Program-made: the position numbers and the translations under genes
In this document: in pieces, positions 49,971-63,105 of the stretch
Layout of the letters: every line of letters starts with the position of its first letter
Position numbering within the stretch: position 1 is the first letter of the stretch
Assembly: GCF_964340395.1 (NCBI RefSeq)
Contig: NC_135566.1
Coordinates: 19,343,297-19,407,296 of the forward strand
Source: Glandiceps talaboti
Taxonomy: Eukaryota > Hemichordata > Enteropneusta > Spengelidae
Reading direction: 5' to 3'
DNA length: 64,000 nucleotides
Notes under the pieces: model-generated
Seen by the model: the letters and a program-made list of their open reading frames with translations, nothing else
What the model was told of the DNA's origin: nothing
Database searches by the model: none

Positions 49971-52900
49971 GTATGTGTGTGTGTGTGTGTGTTTCTGTCT
50001 GTCTGTCTCTGTGTCTGTCTCTGCAAGTGTACATGAATGCATGTGCATATATGCATGTGTTTATGACTGACAAGGCAATGTCAGTATGCATAACTGTGTT
50101 TGTCTATTAAACTTGTATTTTTCATAAAAACACTATAATCAAAATTTGTATGAAAAGAAATGTGATTGAAATGAAGTGCTTAAATTACAGATAATACTAG
50201 TTGTAGACCAAGTATATTACTTGTGAAGATAGACTACATTGTTACATTATTGTCATCTGGTTGTTCATAGGTTGGAGGTGATGTTCCAGACACAAACTAT
50301 CTTTTTATGGGTGACTTTGTCGACAGGGGATTTTACAGTGTGGAAACGTTCTTACTCCTTTTAGCACTCAAGGTATGTGTAGTTTGTTCAATATAACATG
50401 TCAGTCTTTTCATTAGGGACGATGGCACAATGTCACACAAGCTCAATAAGTGTATTTTGTTAGTTTCAGGGTGGAGGAGGTGTGGCATCGATGCGATTAC
50501 TGAATTTTATTTTTGCACTTCTAGCCAAATTTCGACAGAAAATGTTCACTCATTCAATGATAACAGCTTTTGTATTTACTACTGAGATGTTGATAAGTTG
50601 ATAAAAATTAACTTCTAATGTGAGATACATGTATGGTGCTGGGTTTCTGGTAATAATTGCAATCTGTTTAAAGTGTTTACAATCATGTTTTTATATAATA
50701 CATTGACCATAGTGGTGTGACCATTACAGTTTTCATCATAGTTTACATCATATATTCATATATAAAGCTTGATGTTGCACTTGTGAGTGTTCATTTAGGG
50801 GAGGGGGAGGGGGTTTTGACCTAAACGAACAATGTTCATTTGTTGAACTTGTGCGACAATCACATTGTGCAGTCATCCCTTATAATGTTTGTCACTTTAA
50901 AAGTAGATAACTAACAACTACATGTAGCACAGCACAGCCAGTCTGTGTTTTAGTGTCATCTTTGATATTTGATTTGATAGGTGCACATCTATCACTGGCA
51001 TTATTCCAAATTTTCATTGCATGGAAGTCTGAGGGATGTCAGGAATTTAGTTGGAATTTTATTCAGCAGCACATTACGTATACCAACACTAGCTATAAAT
51101 CGATATTAAAGCGAAACTAGCTAGAACCAGAACGTGTTTTGAAACCTAATAATATATTGGTAACATTGTACACCCTTGTACAGTATTGACACACTCACCC
51201 ATTGATAAACAGTTGTGCTACACATGGTAGTATGGTGCACTATAATTGAATTTTGGGTGCACATCCAAAAACACCCCCCCCCCCCCCCCCCCCATGAAAC
51301 AAATATTCAACGAATTACTATACTACTTATGGATTATACAGACTTATGATTGACATATACAACGTGTAATTGTTGGTATTCAAACAATTTTTAATGAATA
51401 TATTGTTTGTTGTCTGATCAGAAAAATAATAACCTAGTTAGAGCTAGTTTTGTGTAATATAGTGGAAGGTTCCCATTCTGTAAAATAAATGCAATATTGT
51501 GAGAGTTAACACATTATTACAAGCTGGCAATGTGCTTAACTGTATTTGCAGTTTGGTGTAAACTTCAAATCTCTTGACAAGGCAAGCATTTGTTTAAATG
51601 AAGATGTACGTCAGGAAGAAGAACATATAGAACGAGGAAAGATCTGTTGATGATAACTTGTATATCTGAGCATGCCATCGTATTCAAATCTAATATGCAC
51701 ATGAGAGTGCTTAAACTTTAAAAGTGACTGTTTTCAAATACTAGGGCTTCATAATCTAAAATGGAAAAAACATTTGACTGTATTTCAAATTAAATTCTAA
51801 AGCGGCTTAGCCATATGTCAAACATTTGTGTGTTTTGAATAACCCTGAAAATTGCTGTCAGTTAGTTATCTACCTACCCCACCTATTCTCAAACAGAGTG
51901 TAATTGGAACCAGACAATTTTTTTAGGCCTTAGTAGACTCCCTAATTAATTTACTTTCAATCACATTTGCCTTTGCCAGTATAAATCTTGTATGAGTAGT
52001 ACCACAACTCTCACCATCACTTGACACAAATATAATGTAACTATCATCCAGACTCTTTCAGGAATTCATGTAGGCATGTTAACAATTATTGCTATCAACC
52101 CTGAATCACAATATTTATATTTAGTTTGCTGTCCTTGACATAAGAAATGTAAAAGTAATTATCTGCAGGAATGGTATGGCATAGCATAGCTGAACTTTGA
52201 TCTTTCTGTTATCTCATACTTTTGTACATTATTATGTGACCTGTCCTATATAAAAAAAAAGTCTCATTTAAAACTAATTTCACTATAGTATAGTATGTGG
52301 CTTGACTTTATTGTATGTACAGCCATCTCTAAAATAACACAGTACATGTATTACATTACTTGTTGACATATGCTGTATAATATATTTTTAATACTCATGG
52401 CCAACATTTACTATCTCAGTCATTAAACTTAGACTATTTATACTATTACTAGCTGTATTTATAGATTACAGTTCAGTTACTAAGTACTACTCATCAGCAG
52501 TAAAATGACTAGCTAGGCACCTCTTTAGGTTTTTCACTCTACACTACTCAAACTTTAAACTTAAAATATATGTACCATCAGTTGTATTGATCACTGACAT
52601 TTTGAACTGGGGTGGGTCTTTGATTAAAGTTTGTTAAGTGTGACTGGTTTGAGATTTCTTTTAACATGCAGGACAAGTGACCTACATAGTAATAGTACAG
52701 TCAACTAATACCCTGTACAGACACACAGTTATGTCAGTACTGTACTGGCATAAAGTTACAACTGAAATTGTTACAAGCTACCTAGTTTGACTGTCATACG
52801 CTGTACATAGTTTTAGCAACGCATGAGACAGGCAAATCTGGTAGATTGATAAAAATAAGTTGTAACTTTATGCTGATGCAACACTAACGTAACTGTGTGT

Positions 52901-55900
52901 GTGTCTGAACAGGGTATAAATTTATCAACATATGTATATATTGTACACTGTGTGATTTGAACACAGTGTATTTGTCAGAGTTGGTAAGTACATGTAGGTA
53001 GAATCTATTAATTTCTAAGTTCCCACGTATTTTACTGGGTTTCAAACAGGTAACCATATTAGCGGACTTTGTATGGAAAACATTTACCAGAACACCCTTC
53101 CTGTTAAAGGGACTCGCCACCAAACCTATGGTACAATGTATGGAAAGCCATACAAGTTTTACTAGATTTCACCCTCTTACTGGGGTCCCCAAACCCTATG
53201 TGTACCAAAAGTCTCTGTGTGTGTTACTAGTCAAAACACAGGATATTTAGTAGTAAAAGTATAGATGTGTGATGATTTGAATAGACATGTATGCTTTGTT
53301 CTGTCCACAGGTCAGATATCCAGATCGTATCACACTTATACGAGGCAATCATGAAAGTCGACAAATCACCCAAGTCTATGGTTTTTATGACGAATGTCTT
53401 CGAAAATATGGTTCAGTCACAGTGTGGCGATACTGCACAGAGATTTTTGACTACCTCAGTCTTTCAGCCATCATTGATGGAAAGGTAAGAATTAAATTAA
53501 AAAGATTGATAATGAAGCTACAGAAATTAAGATGTATACAGAAAGGCAATTTAATATGGCAGTGACATTGAAACATTACAACCATGTAAACTAAGTGTGC
53601 ATACATGCATGGTGTAAATGTCATAGTAAGCCATTTGTATATTGAGTGTTGTCGTTAAAGAAAGTCACTGTCTACAAGTTTCAAGGACAAGATCGGATTA
53701 AGATTAAAATTAGGATGTGTAAAACAGTCCTCTGGCAGACAGAGAAAAAGTTGGTCCAGAACAAAAGAATAATCCTATGTTATACTTAGAGTGTCACTGA
53801 TCAGACAAAACTAATGTGAGAACTTGGGATTGAAACCCTGGCCTTTAACAAGAGTATGTCTATGCACACTATTCTGTTGTTTGAGGTGTGAGGAGGATGG
53901 AGGAGGGTTACATAAAATTATATATGTTGTCATATACCTGCCATCTACTTATTCACATTATTTGAACACATGTTACTCAGATGTATGAAGTACATGATTT
54001 TTTTTGTCCATTTACTGTGAATTTTGAATTTGTTTTATTTTTATTGATATAATTTTCATAATTATCTTAGTCACCTAGATGTATGATATAAATTTTGAAT
54101 AATGTCTATTGATACACAACCAAGTAATTTGTTTTCATATCTACGTAACGGTCACAGGACTGTGTTCCCATACTCTGGACAACCTGTTGATGAATATTTG
54201 AAGTTCCAACATTATGAACCTGTTTACTGAGAATATGAAATATTTTGGATGTACATTTAACTTTGATGTTGAAATGTGTTATTTTATTTTTTTTTCTAGA
54301 TATTTTGTGTCCATGGAGGTCTATCTCCATCCATTAATACATTAGACCAGATTAGAACAATTGATCGTAAACAAGAAGTTCCTCACGACGGACCCATGTG
54401 TGATCTCTTATGGTCAGACCCAGAAGGTAAATATGATGTCCAGTCAAGTTTAAAGTTACACTACATGTCCTTGAACAAGACCCATACAGTTCAAGGTTGT
54501 GTGTTGAGGTTGAATTTCACTGGTTAACTCAAGTAGAAGTGAATTATTTATATGTTAATGAATAATACCTGCTGTACCAGACCATCCAATTCATAGTACT
54601 CTTAGATATTATTGCCAGTATTTTTGTTTGTTCAGCTAAAGAAAATAGGAGACCTCAGGGCCCTTGTAAGTGGTAACACAAGTTTAATTGAGAAACACTT
54701 AGGTGACAAGTATTTTATGGCTGATTATATGGCAATCCTCCTCTTTGGGGAATACTATAATTATACCTGTTGACATATAGTTAACAAAAAGAAGAAATGG
54801 GACTCCTGTAACCCAGAATCATTCATTGATAATTCACTAGAAATCTTAGATGATTTCCGTACATCAATTTTAGCCCAACTAAACTGAGGTTCAATAGTGC
54901 TTAAATGTGTGTGTGTACGCACATGTGCGTGCATGCGTGCGTGTTTGGATGTGAACCATGTCGTCAAAAACCATCTGACTGATTACCTTGGTATATGAAA
55001 ATAATGGGCCTGTTTGTAGATATATCCAGATGGGGAATTATTGATGCAATGTGGCCTGATTGTTGATATGATTTTCAGTGATGATGTTTCTAGGTATACA
55101 AATGTAGTTGAAGAGCTTTTGATGAAATGATTATACAGTCATTAATATGCATATTATTTCTTGAGTTTTGGTGAAAAATTCAAACTTTGAAATTACGTTG
55201 GTGGATTTACGTACTAAATGGAATACCTTCTGTATAAAGTAACAATATCGATTTCAATATCCGTTGTGCACAGTGCCATTGGTGCTATTTTTAACCAGAC
55301 ACCATATTTATATATTTACCTTCAGATACACAAGGCTGGGGTGTCAGTCCTCGAGGAGCAGGGTATTTATTTGGCAGTGACGTGGTGGCACAGTTCAATG
55401 CAGCCAATGATATTGATATGATTTGTCGAGCTCATCAACTTGTCATGGAAGGTTATAAATGGCATTTCAATGAGACTGTTCTGACAGTTTGGTCAGCTCC
55501 TAATTATTGTTACAGGTAAGATTACGGCATTCTCTACAACAGTTGAATACATTGGCAGAGGAGAGAGAGACAGAATGATATCATTGTGAATATGAGTACT
55601 TGCTGCCTAACAACCCTCTGGGTAATAGACATCTACTAGCACCCTCACAGGCCGTCATGGTGAGGACAATCCATTTTTCATCATGTCTGTCCAAGGGACA
55701 CATCACTATCTGTAATCAATGTACAAACAATGTACTACATTGTCATACCTTTGACTTTCCCTTGTACTTACCATGATTTTAACTCATATCTTTGACTTTC
55801 CGTTGTACTTACCACAATTTCAACTCATATCTTTGACTTTCCCTTGTACTTACCACGATTTTAACTCATATTCTTGATTTATTTACCAACAGATGTGGAA

Positions 55901-56518
55901 ATGTAGCAGCAATACTAGAATTAGATGAACACCTTCAGAGAGACTTTACAATATTTGAAGCTGCACCACAGGTATGATATTATTTGACTTAAGGTATTTG
56001 TTGTCAGTAAAATTTACAATATTATACAGCACTAGGTGAATTGGACTGAACAGTCATTAGTGTGTGAATAAACTCACCTAAATTAATGTACACGAAGTAC
56101 CTCACCTGTACCTAAAATACTGGACAGTCTGGTCAAATCATAGTACTGATAGATATTCCAAGTGTGCTTATCAAATATGACCAATTTTAGTTAGGTTAGG
56201 ATGGAAAGGAGAGATTTATTGAGGACCTCAGCAATTGTACATCCTTTTAAAGTGTTATTATAATTTGTAGGCTAGCAGTGTTTTTGCTAAGGTTTGGCAA
56301 ACTTGGTAACAGCATTTTAAGGGGAAATCTGGTAAAACTTGCATAGATTTCCATAATGTATACAGTGTGTTTTGCAAGGGGGGGGGGGGGGGGATTTGGT
56401 AAAATTTGCATAGAGTATGTAAATATTATGTGGGTACTTATTCGTATTTCACCTTTTTGTGTTACAGGAAACACGTGGGATACCAGCCAAGAAACCACAA
56501 GCAGATTACTTCCTCTGA
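44801..56518 (+). CDS. PPP4C: Serine/threonine-protein phosphatase 4 catalytic subunit, complete
   Basis: Catalytic subunit of PP4, a PPP-family metallophosphatase that works with PPP4R regulatory subunits in DNA-damage signalling, centrosome maturation and splicing-complex assembly. Coding exons: 44801-44826, 46459-46530, 49280-49382, 50271-50372, 53311-53484, 54300-54426, 55326-55515, 55893-55971 and 56468-56518. They total 924 nt, giving 307 aa plus TGA, the same length as human PPP4C. All junctions are GT-AG and in phase. Signature motifs: GDIHG (exon 3), GDFVDRG (exon 4), RGNHE (exon 5), HGG (exon 6), WSAPNYCYR (exon 7). The C-terminus [16 protein letters not shown] ends in the Leu that is carboxymethylated in this family. 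The N-terminus [20 protein letters not shown] is diverged only in the first few residues. PP4 is preferred over PP2A and PP6 because of the LRRCEIIKE and IPAKKP sequences. Confidence 0.98.
44866..45226. mobile_element. 361-bp MITE with long terminal inverted repeats, copy 1
   Basis: About 100 bp at each end are inverted copies. CCGACATCAGA, GTTACAAACA and GAATTGGATTA at the left pair with TAATCCAATTC, TGTTTGCAAC and GATGCCGGCGG at the right. Copies 2 and 3 lie at 59402-59763 and about 59940-60235. In PPP4C, between coding exons 1 and 2. Confidence 0.8.
46861..47346. mobile_element. 486-bp Harbinger-like MITE, copy 1
   Basis: The terminal inverted repeats begin GGGATGATCGCACAATGTCG and the right end inverts to GGGATGATCCCATAATGTCA. 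About 35 bp pair. It is flanked on both sides by TTA (46858-46860 and 47347-47349), the 3-bp target type used by PIF/Harbinger elements. No transposase frame. Lies between PPP4C coding exons 2 and 3. Confidence 0.85.
47521..47598 (+). mobile_element. MITE, TAGTCT family
   Basis: Begins TTTAGTCTAGTCTAGTCCCT and ends GTTGGCATCCAGA. Flanked by CTTGTTTTG (47512-47520) and CTTGTTTTA (47599-47607). In a PPP4C intron. Confidence 0.75.
48976..49035. repeat. (ACT)n trinucleotide microsatellite
   Basis: About 20 ACT units with two AGT interruptions, in the intron before PPP4C coding exon 3. Confidence 0.9.
49758..50023. repeat. Long (ATGT)n microsatellite with flanking TG/TCTG runs
   Basis: An almost perfect run of about 47 GTAT units (49779-49968) followed by GT and TCTG repeats. 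Intronic between PPP4C coding exons 3 and 4. Confidence 0.95.
50416..50879. mobile_element. 464-bp Harbinger-like MITE, copy 2
   Basis: The left end is GGGACGATGGCACAATGTCA. The right end inverts to GGGATGACTGCACAATGTGA. Flanked by TTA (50413-50415 and 50880-50882). Its interior is the reverse complement of copy 1 (for example GGTCACACTACTATG against CATAGTGGTGTGACC). In the intron after PPP4C coding exon 4. Confidence 0.85.
51273..51293. repeat. Poly-C tract
   Basis: About 21 consecutive C. Similar long G or C homopolymers occur at 1685-1699, 3747-3769, 17457-17471, 27408-27421, 48741-48758 and 56379-56393. Confidence 0.95.
52708..52917. mobile_element. 210-bp MITE with terminal inverted repeats of about 55 bp
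   Basis: ATACCCTGTACAGACACACA at the left pairs with the right end (GTGTCTGAACAGGGTAT). Inner arms GGCATAAAGTTACAACT and AGTTGTAACTTTATGC also pair. Located in the PPP4C intron before coding exon 5. Confidence 0.8.
55742..55872. repeat. Three tandem copies of a 41-bp unit
   Basis: The unit contains TCATA(T/C)CTTTGACTTTCC then TTGTACTTACCA. The array ends about 20 bp before the acceptor of PPP4C coding exon 8 and forms much of the pyrimidine-rich region of that intron. Confidence 0.9.
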
Positions 56519-57735
56519 GAACAAAACAACAATACATACAGACAAATATTATCACATATTGGCATTATCAGTGCTGAATGTTATACTTTTCATAAAATGA
56601 AACGAAATTGGCGTCTCCTGTGAATGAAATAGAATGTTGATTTATATTGTGAGGGGGCTGGGTAGTCATACGATGTATGGGGGGTGGGGATGTGGGATGT
56701 TTTACATCATTTTTTGTCGGCATTTACTGATATTTCTCTTTTTCATAACTTTACCTCTATTTTGCCGTCTACTGCCCTGTGTCAAACCTCCGAATAATTG
56801 ACTGTGTTAGTGGAATAGCTTCTTTGGTCACAAATCTTTGTACAGTATTTTAGTTAGTTGTAAAGTTCAGTTCTTTCAGAATAATTTTGTCCTGTACATG
56901 TATGTCTGGACTTTGTTAGAGGCCTGTCAATGGGATGGATAAACAAACACTACTTTGCAGCAAAGATATTATTTTTCTCCAAACGTTCAAGAATTCCATT
57001 TATCTGTAGTAATCATTTCTCATTATATTTGCACAAAACATGTAAGAAAAAAGGTTTCCTTCTCTCAAAATTATTCCGGTTAATGGTCAGATGCCAGATT
57101 CATAACATCTGCAGTTACATTCATTTTTCCGTATATTTTGCACAAAACATGTAAGAATGAAAGAGTCTCATTCTCTCGATTAATTCCAGTTTTTATCAAT
57201 TGCCAAATGAAATAGAATGAAAACCAAAAAAAATGTCTCGAGAATGTTTATTTTCTGAAATAGTACGAAATGTGGAATATTTATGAAACATTTTGTGCAG
57301 AGATTTGCATAGGTCAAAGATCATGTAAATATTGTATGTCTGCCAAAATTTAGAATATGACAGTAGTAATTTGTACTTATGAAATTAGTAATGACGAAGC
57401 TTAGTCTTTTCTTTGTATTTTGACGGCAGACTTGAAGCTTTTATAAATGTCAGGTGGCGTCATTTTATTGTTATTTGTTGTCGTATTTAGATTATTTTAG
57501 TTCGTGCACAGATAACTTTAAAAAACATCATGGAGGTATACTGTACATGTGATTTGACTGTATCAGCAATGGAGGATTGGGCGTTAGTCTTTCCACAGTC
57601 TGATTGTATTACCATCTCTTGTAGGAATATGGCTTGATTCCATCGTATACATGTAGTCAGTTGTTTTTATTTTGTTGTTCTGGCAGGGATAGCCTCTTTC
57701 TAGGAATAGGTAATCACTGCCACAATGACAATAAA
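56519..57735 (+). other. PPP4C: PPP4C 3' UTR with polyA signal at 57730-57735
   Basis: No coding potential. The first clear AATAAA downstream of the stop lies at 57730-57735, giving a UTR of about 1.2 kb. Cleavage is expected shortly after it. Confidence 0.55.
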
Positions 57736-57759
57736 AAGTAGTATGCAAAGGAAAAAAAG

Positions 57760-59400
57760 GTAGATAAAGGAATCGAACTGTATTCCTACATTAGATTTTA
57801 ATCATAGAGTGGTCTTTCCAAGGAGTATGTTTTAGGAAAAATGACAGTTTTGTAAAATTGCAATGAAGTAAAACACTTTGCTCATGTAGATATACCGGTA
57901 CTGCAATTGACTGTACATGTACAATTTATAATGGTGGGTCTTTCTAGCCAGAATTTGTCAAAGTTAAAGGGACACAAGCTGAGTTTATCCTTTTTTGGAA
58001 GAAAGTTATGTTGCATATTTAAGTCACTCATAATATTCTACTTACTGAAGCAGCGATAACCATCACTTGCTAACTCAGACCTTATATTAAGATATAACAC
58101 ATAATTAGTCCGATGACATAATATTTATACATATCAAAAAATGTCGTGGAATCCATACTAGGCAGTCAACTGTTCTAACAAAACCAGAAGGTAATTGTAA
58201 TGTCATAGAACTTGTGTATTAGCATTAATGTCCTATTAGAATACATTTAATCAAGGTTTTATGTTAGTATTTTGGCTTGAGTAAAATGTTTGTTAACGCT
58301 GATTGTGCCACTCTAAAGAGATCTCAAGAAAGTGCCACCTCATGAATATTCTGTTAATAGCTACTCATTTGTCTGATGTATTTCCAAGATGCATGTCCAA
58401 TTAGTAAGGTAACATGTGGCAACAGTTGTGGTTGCATTTGAGACTATGATTAGATATGTCTCACACCGCCCTCAACGGCCTGCACCTGTAAGGGGTTGGC
58501 TGATGTGTGAGGGCGCTCATCACAGCAGACCATCAGCTGACCAGTACATGCCCCAGCACAAGATAGGTGAATAAACTTGGCCATACAACTAGTGAGAATG
58601 TCTGAGAAGAGCAATGTCTCTGCTCTTTTACTCCACACGTGTATTTTATAATTTTGTACAAATGTTTAGTCACACCATCCGTCTAAGTAGACATAGTTCT
58701 AGTCTATACATCGAAAATGTACTTTAACAAGCATAACAGCAAAGTAACTTAAATTAAGTACGCTTTCATTGGTCATTTAACTATCTTGTTCCTTTAACAT
58801 TACCCATTCAGTGTATTCAGTGCATTGCTAAGGACTTTGTTATGGATCTGGTCACTGTGATGTTGTTAAGTTTATGCCAGTGATACCAGTAAATACTCAA
58901 TTCAAAGTCGTATTCAAAGTTTGTAAGACCGTGGTAAAATTAACAGAACTGATTTCCTTTCCACAAAATCTGTACATATCTATCAAAAACATGATAAATG
59001 TATTTAGTAACAAAATGTCCTCTATCAAGCCATGCTTGAAGGACCAAGCACAAGAAAATCACTTGCCACTGCTTTCATTGTTGGTTTGGGAGATAGTCTG
59101 GCGTCGGTATATGTTCCTGGTGTTTGATTAGAGGTACTTTCAGACCATTGGCATCAGTTTGAAGTCAGTCTATCAAGTCTTGTCTGTGTTTTGTACATCC
59201 AACTTGTATAACTCCCAAAGCAACATACCATAATCTATTTTCCATCATTGTATGTCTTTCTCTTTGTATATGTCTTTTTTTTTGAAAAATTTGCATCGAA
59301 ATATGTACGCCAATTTTACACAATGCAAATCAATTAAAGTATAATTAATGAAATGTTTTTGAGTAATTTATTGTGAATTGTGTATGGATGAAATGTAGGT
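57760..59400. other. Intergenic DNA
   Basis: No gene is recognised. A dispersed fold-back repeat lies at 58463-58530 (CCGCCCTCA to TGAGGGCGC), related to 40909-40980. Confidence 0.55.
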
Positions 59401-59401
59401 A

Positions 59402-59763
59402 TATTACAACTGCCGACATCAGACTGTGGATGAATGGAACCTGTTACAAACAGGGAAAGTAAACAACTGAATTGGATTAATAACACTTGGCACAGCATTT
59501 TGGAAGTACAGAGACTTGTATTATGTTTCATCATTTGATAAGGACAGTTTTTTGGCCTCGTTTCATAAGAGTCCACCTTCAAAAACAAATGTCCAGTTCC
59601 CCTAGCATTTCATATACATGTAAAGAGGCCATAGACCTGTTCTTATCAAACCATGAAATGTAATAGAAGTCTAGTTCCAACATGCTGAGCCAAGAGTTAT
59701 TAAATCTAATTCATTTGTTTTCTTTCCCTGTCCGTAACTGTTCTGGTGTTGGCAGTTGTAATA
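59402..59763. mobile_element. 362-bp MITE with long terminal inverted repeats, copy 2
   Basis: Begins TATTACAACTGCCGACATCA and ends GGTGTTGGCAGTTGTAATA. GAACCTGTTACAAACAGGGA and its inverted partner follow inward, as does GAATTGGATTA. The middle contains CCAGTTCCCC(T)AGCATTTCAT, shared with copies 1 and 3. Confidence 0.85.
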
Positions 59764-59939
59764 ACTGACAGAGGTCTTAGGGTGGCCCTATTTACTTTTC
59801 TGTTTCCCATGGCCTGTCCAACCTTTAATTTCTTGAACCTGGTCAAAGAAAAAACAAGACGTGAATGGTCAGATCAGAACAAATGTCAGTGATGGCAAAA
59901 TGATTACAAATGACATGCATATACAACCAGAGACATGCA

Positions 59940-60235
59940 AGCATTTACAAGCAGAACTTGTTATAAACAGGGAAAGTAAACAAATGAATATGATTAATGA
60001 CACTTGGCACAGCATGTTGGAAGTAGAGACTTGCATTACATTTCTATGGTTTGATAAGAACAGTTTTTTTAACAAATTTCAAGTTCCCCTGACATTTCAT
60101 GTACACATCAAGAGGACATAAAACTGTTCTTATCAACCCATGAAATGTACAAGTCTTTACTTCCAACATGCTGTGCCAAGTATTATTAAACCTATTCATT
60201 TACTAGTATTTACTTTCCCTGTCCCTGTTTTTTCT
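59940..60235. mobile_element. MITE with long terminal inverted repeats, copy 3
   Basis: Same family as 59402-59763. AAACAGGGAAAGTAAACAAATG and its partner TTTACTTTCCCTG lie near the ends, and ACTTGGCACAGCATGTTGGA pairs with TCCAACATGCTGTGCCAAGT almost perfectly. The outermost ends are eroded. It lies about 180 bp from copy 2 in the same orientation. Confidence 0.8.
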
Positions 60236-60239
60236 TAAA

Positions 60240-62148
60240 AATTTGAATTATCACGAAATTTATAGTGTGTAAGATACGACATTCATACCACACTAACAGC
60301 TACCACTCACGTCTACTACACTGTGGGTCTGTTCCTGTGAGATCAAAACATTTAGCCTCAACCCCAAATCCCATGAACTTGTGATTCCGAAGTTCAAACA
60401 GATGTTTGGATTCCTATGAAAATAGAAACCTGTGATCTATGTCACTTTAACAAATCTGGTTAGACTGTGCAGGATATTGGGCTGTTTAGTACATTCATGG
60501 TTTAGAAGCCTGATAACAGTGATAGAGCTGAACAGCATGACATATCTTGCAGTCTACCAAATTTCTGACCTTCAATAAATCTGAGAGTTCATAGTATCCT
60601 TTCATTTCTATGGCAACATGACTTAAAACTATGATTATGAACTGAAAGAATCACCAACATCTATAAATGTTTTTTATCATTCTTTTTTCAATTGACTATC
60701 CGAGCCTTTGTTATCAAGGTGGTGTGTAGTCTGTAAGCTATGGTGTGACGGGGCGTCCTCACACATCGGTCAACTCGGTTAGAGTGAAATGACATGCTGT
60801 ATCTTAAAGTCTAGGTGTGTGATGAGAAAACCGAAATATCATAAGAACCACTCTTACAATAAATAACACATTAATTTCTGTATATTAGTTATTACAAATA
60901 AATAAAGTTCTTTATTGACAGTTCAACTCAAATTCAAAGTATTACCCTCCATAGCCAATCACATGTACATATATATTTTTCTAATAAATTGGCCAGTAAG
61001 GAATCTAGCCATCGTTGTGCCTGTAAATTAATCACTTTGTTTTACATTAAAACTGCACTAGCTACAAATTGATTTCTTGAAACAGATTTTGTTACATATT
61101 ATGACTTCATCACAATTTTGTACATCCTAAACAGTATGGAATTACCTGTGGGTACTCATTTTGAGTAGCTATGAAACAACAAATCTAATCCAGTCAGATT
61201 TTTGGGTCCGCACCCTAAGATCAGTGTCCCAAATGCAATTACATTTTCAGCTTCTTACTGTACTATTTACAGATAAAACCGATCTCTAAGTAACATACAA
61301 TGTCTAATTATTGGTATTTTAATAATTTTTAGTGAATATATTGTTGGTTGTCTGATCGAGAAAATAATATCCTGTTACAGCTAGTGCAGTTTTAACCTTA
61401 AAGTCTTTTTAATTTAGAGCCATGAAAAGTGTTCAGTATAGTGTGGTTTGTACTCTATTTGAAAAATATGTGTGTGTGTGTGTGGGGGGGGGTTATGCAA
61501 ATATATTTGTTATAACCAAATGTTCACTATTTCTCGTGAGACTTCACAATTTTAGGATCTTATTATTTTTTTCTCAAATAAAGTTAAAAAAAAGTTTGGG
61601 GTCGGCAGTGAAAAGCTACATGTAGCTAGGTGGTCGTTTTTAGGCCTTAGCACAAATGTGGAGAAACAAAATGTGCTTGATTCTCTCAGGCCTTTACACA
61701 GTAGTGAGTTTCACTATACATGTTGTAGATTTTTGAGGGACTCCTAGATCTATTATGGATGAAATGGTTTATTGATAATAACAGAAAATAATTTCAATGT
61801 GTTCTTTTGCTGAAATGAACTATTTTTGAGTATCTTTTCAAATGAAAGTGCAATGTAAGTAGAATAACCCTACTACCTTGTAAAATCTTAGACCTTGTTA
61901 AAGTTCAGAAACAGGTCAGCCTCTCTTTCAATATACCGACGGTAACTATAGTAAGATACATTGCGAGTGTACAATGTACATGTAACTTGTAAACTTGTAC
62001 ATGAGATGTGGAGAGCGCCACCAACGGTCATTTATTACAGTGGTGGCGTGGAGCTTCTGTGACGTGAGTGCTTGTCTGTGATGAAATGTATAAAGCTCAT
62101 ACAGGACTTTACAGTGTTTATCTTGGAGAAAAACAGTTTATCTCATAA
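60240..62148. other. Intergenic DNA and probable 3' UTR of the 62.1-63.1 kb gene
   Basis: No coding exon seen. A TTTATT at 61768-61773 is an AATAAA on - and could end the 62149-63105 gene. Near 60450-60545 a segment is shared in inverted form with 44160-44220. 61330-61397 is related to 51396-51450 and 41298-41365. Confidence 0.4.

Positions 62149-63105
<957 letters not shown>

Noticed and set aside
53287-53565. Open frame extending PPP4C exon 5 in both directions
   Set aside because: Only 53311-53484 is exon. The rest runs through the splice acceptor and donor into introns.
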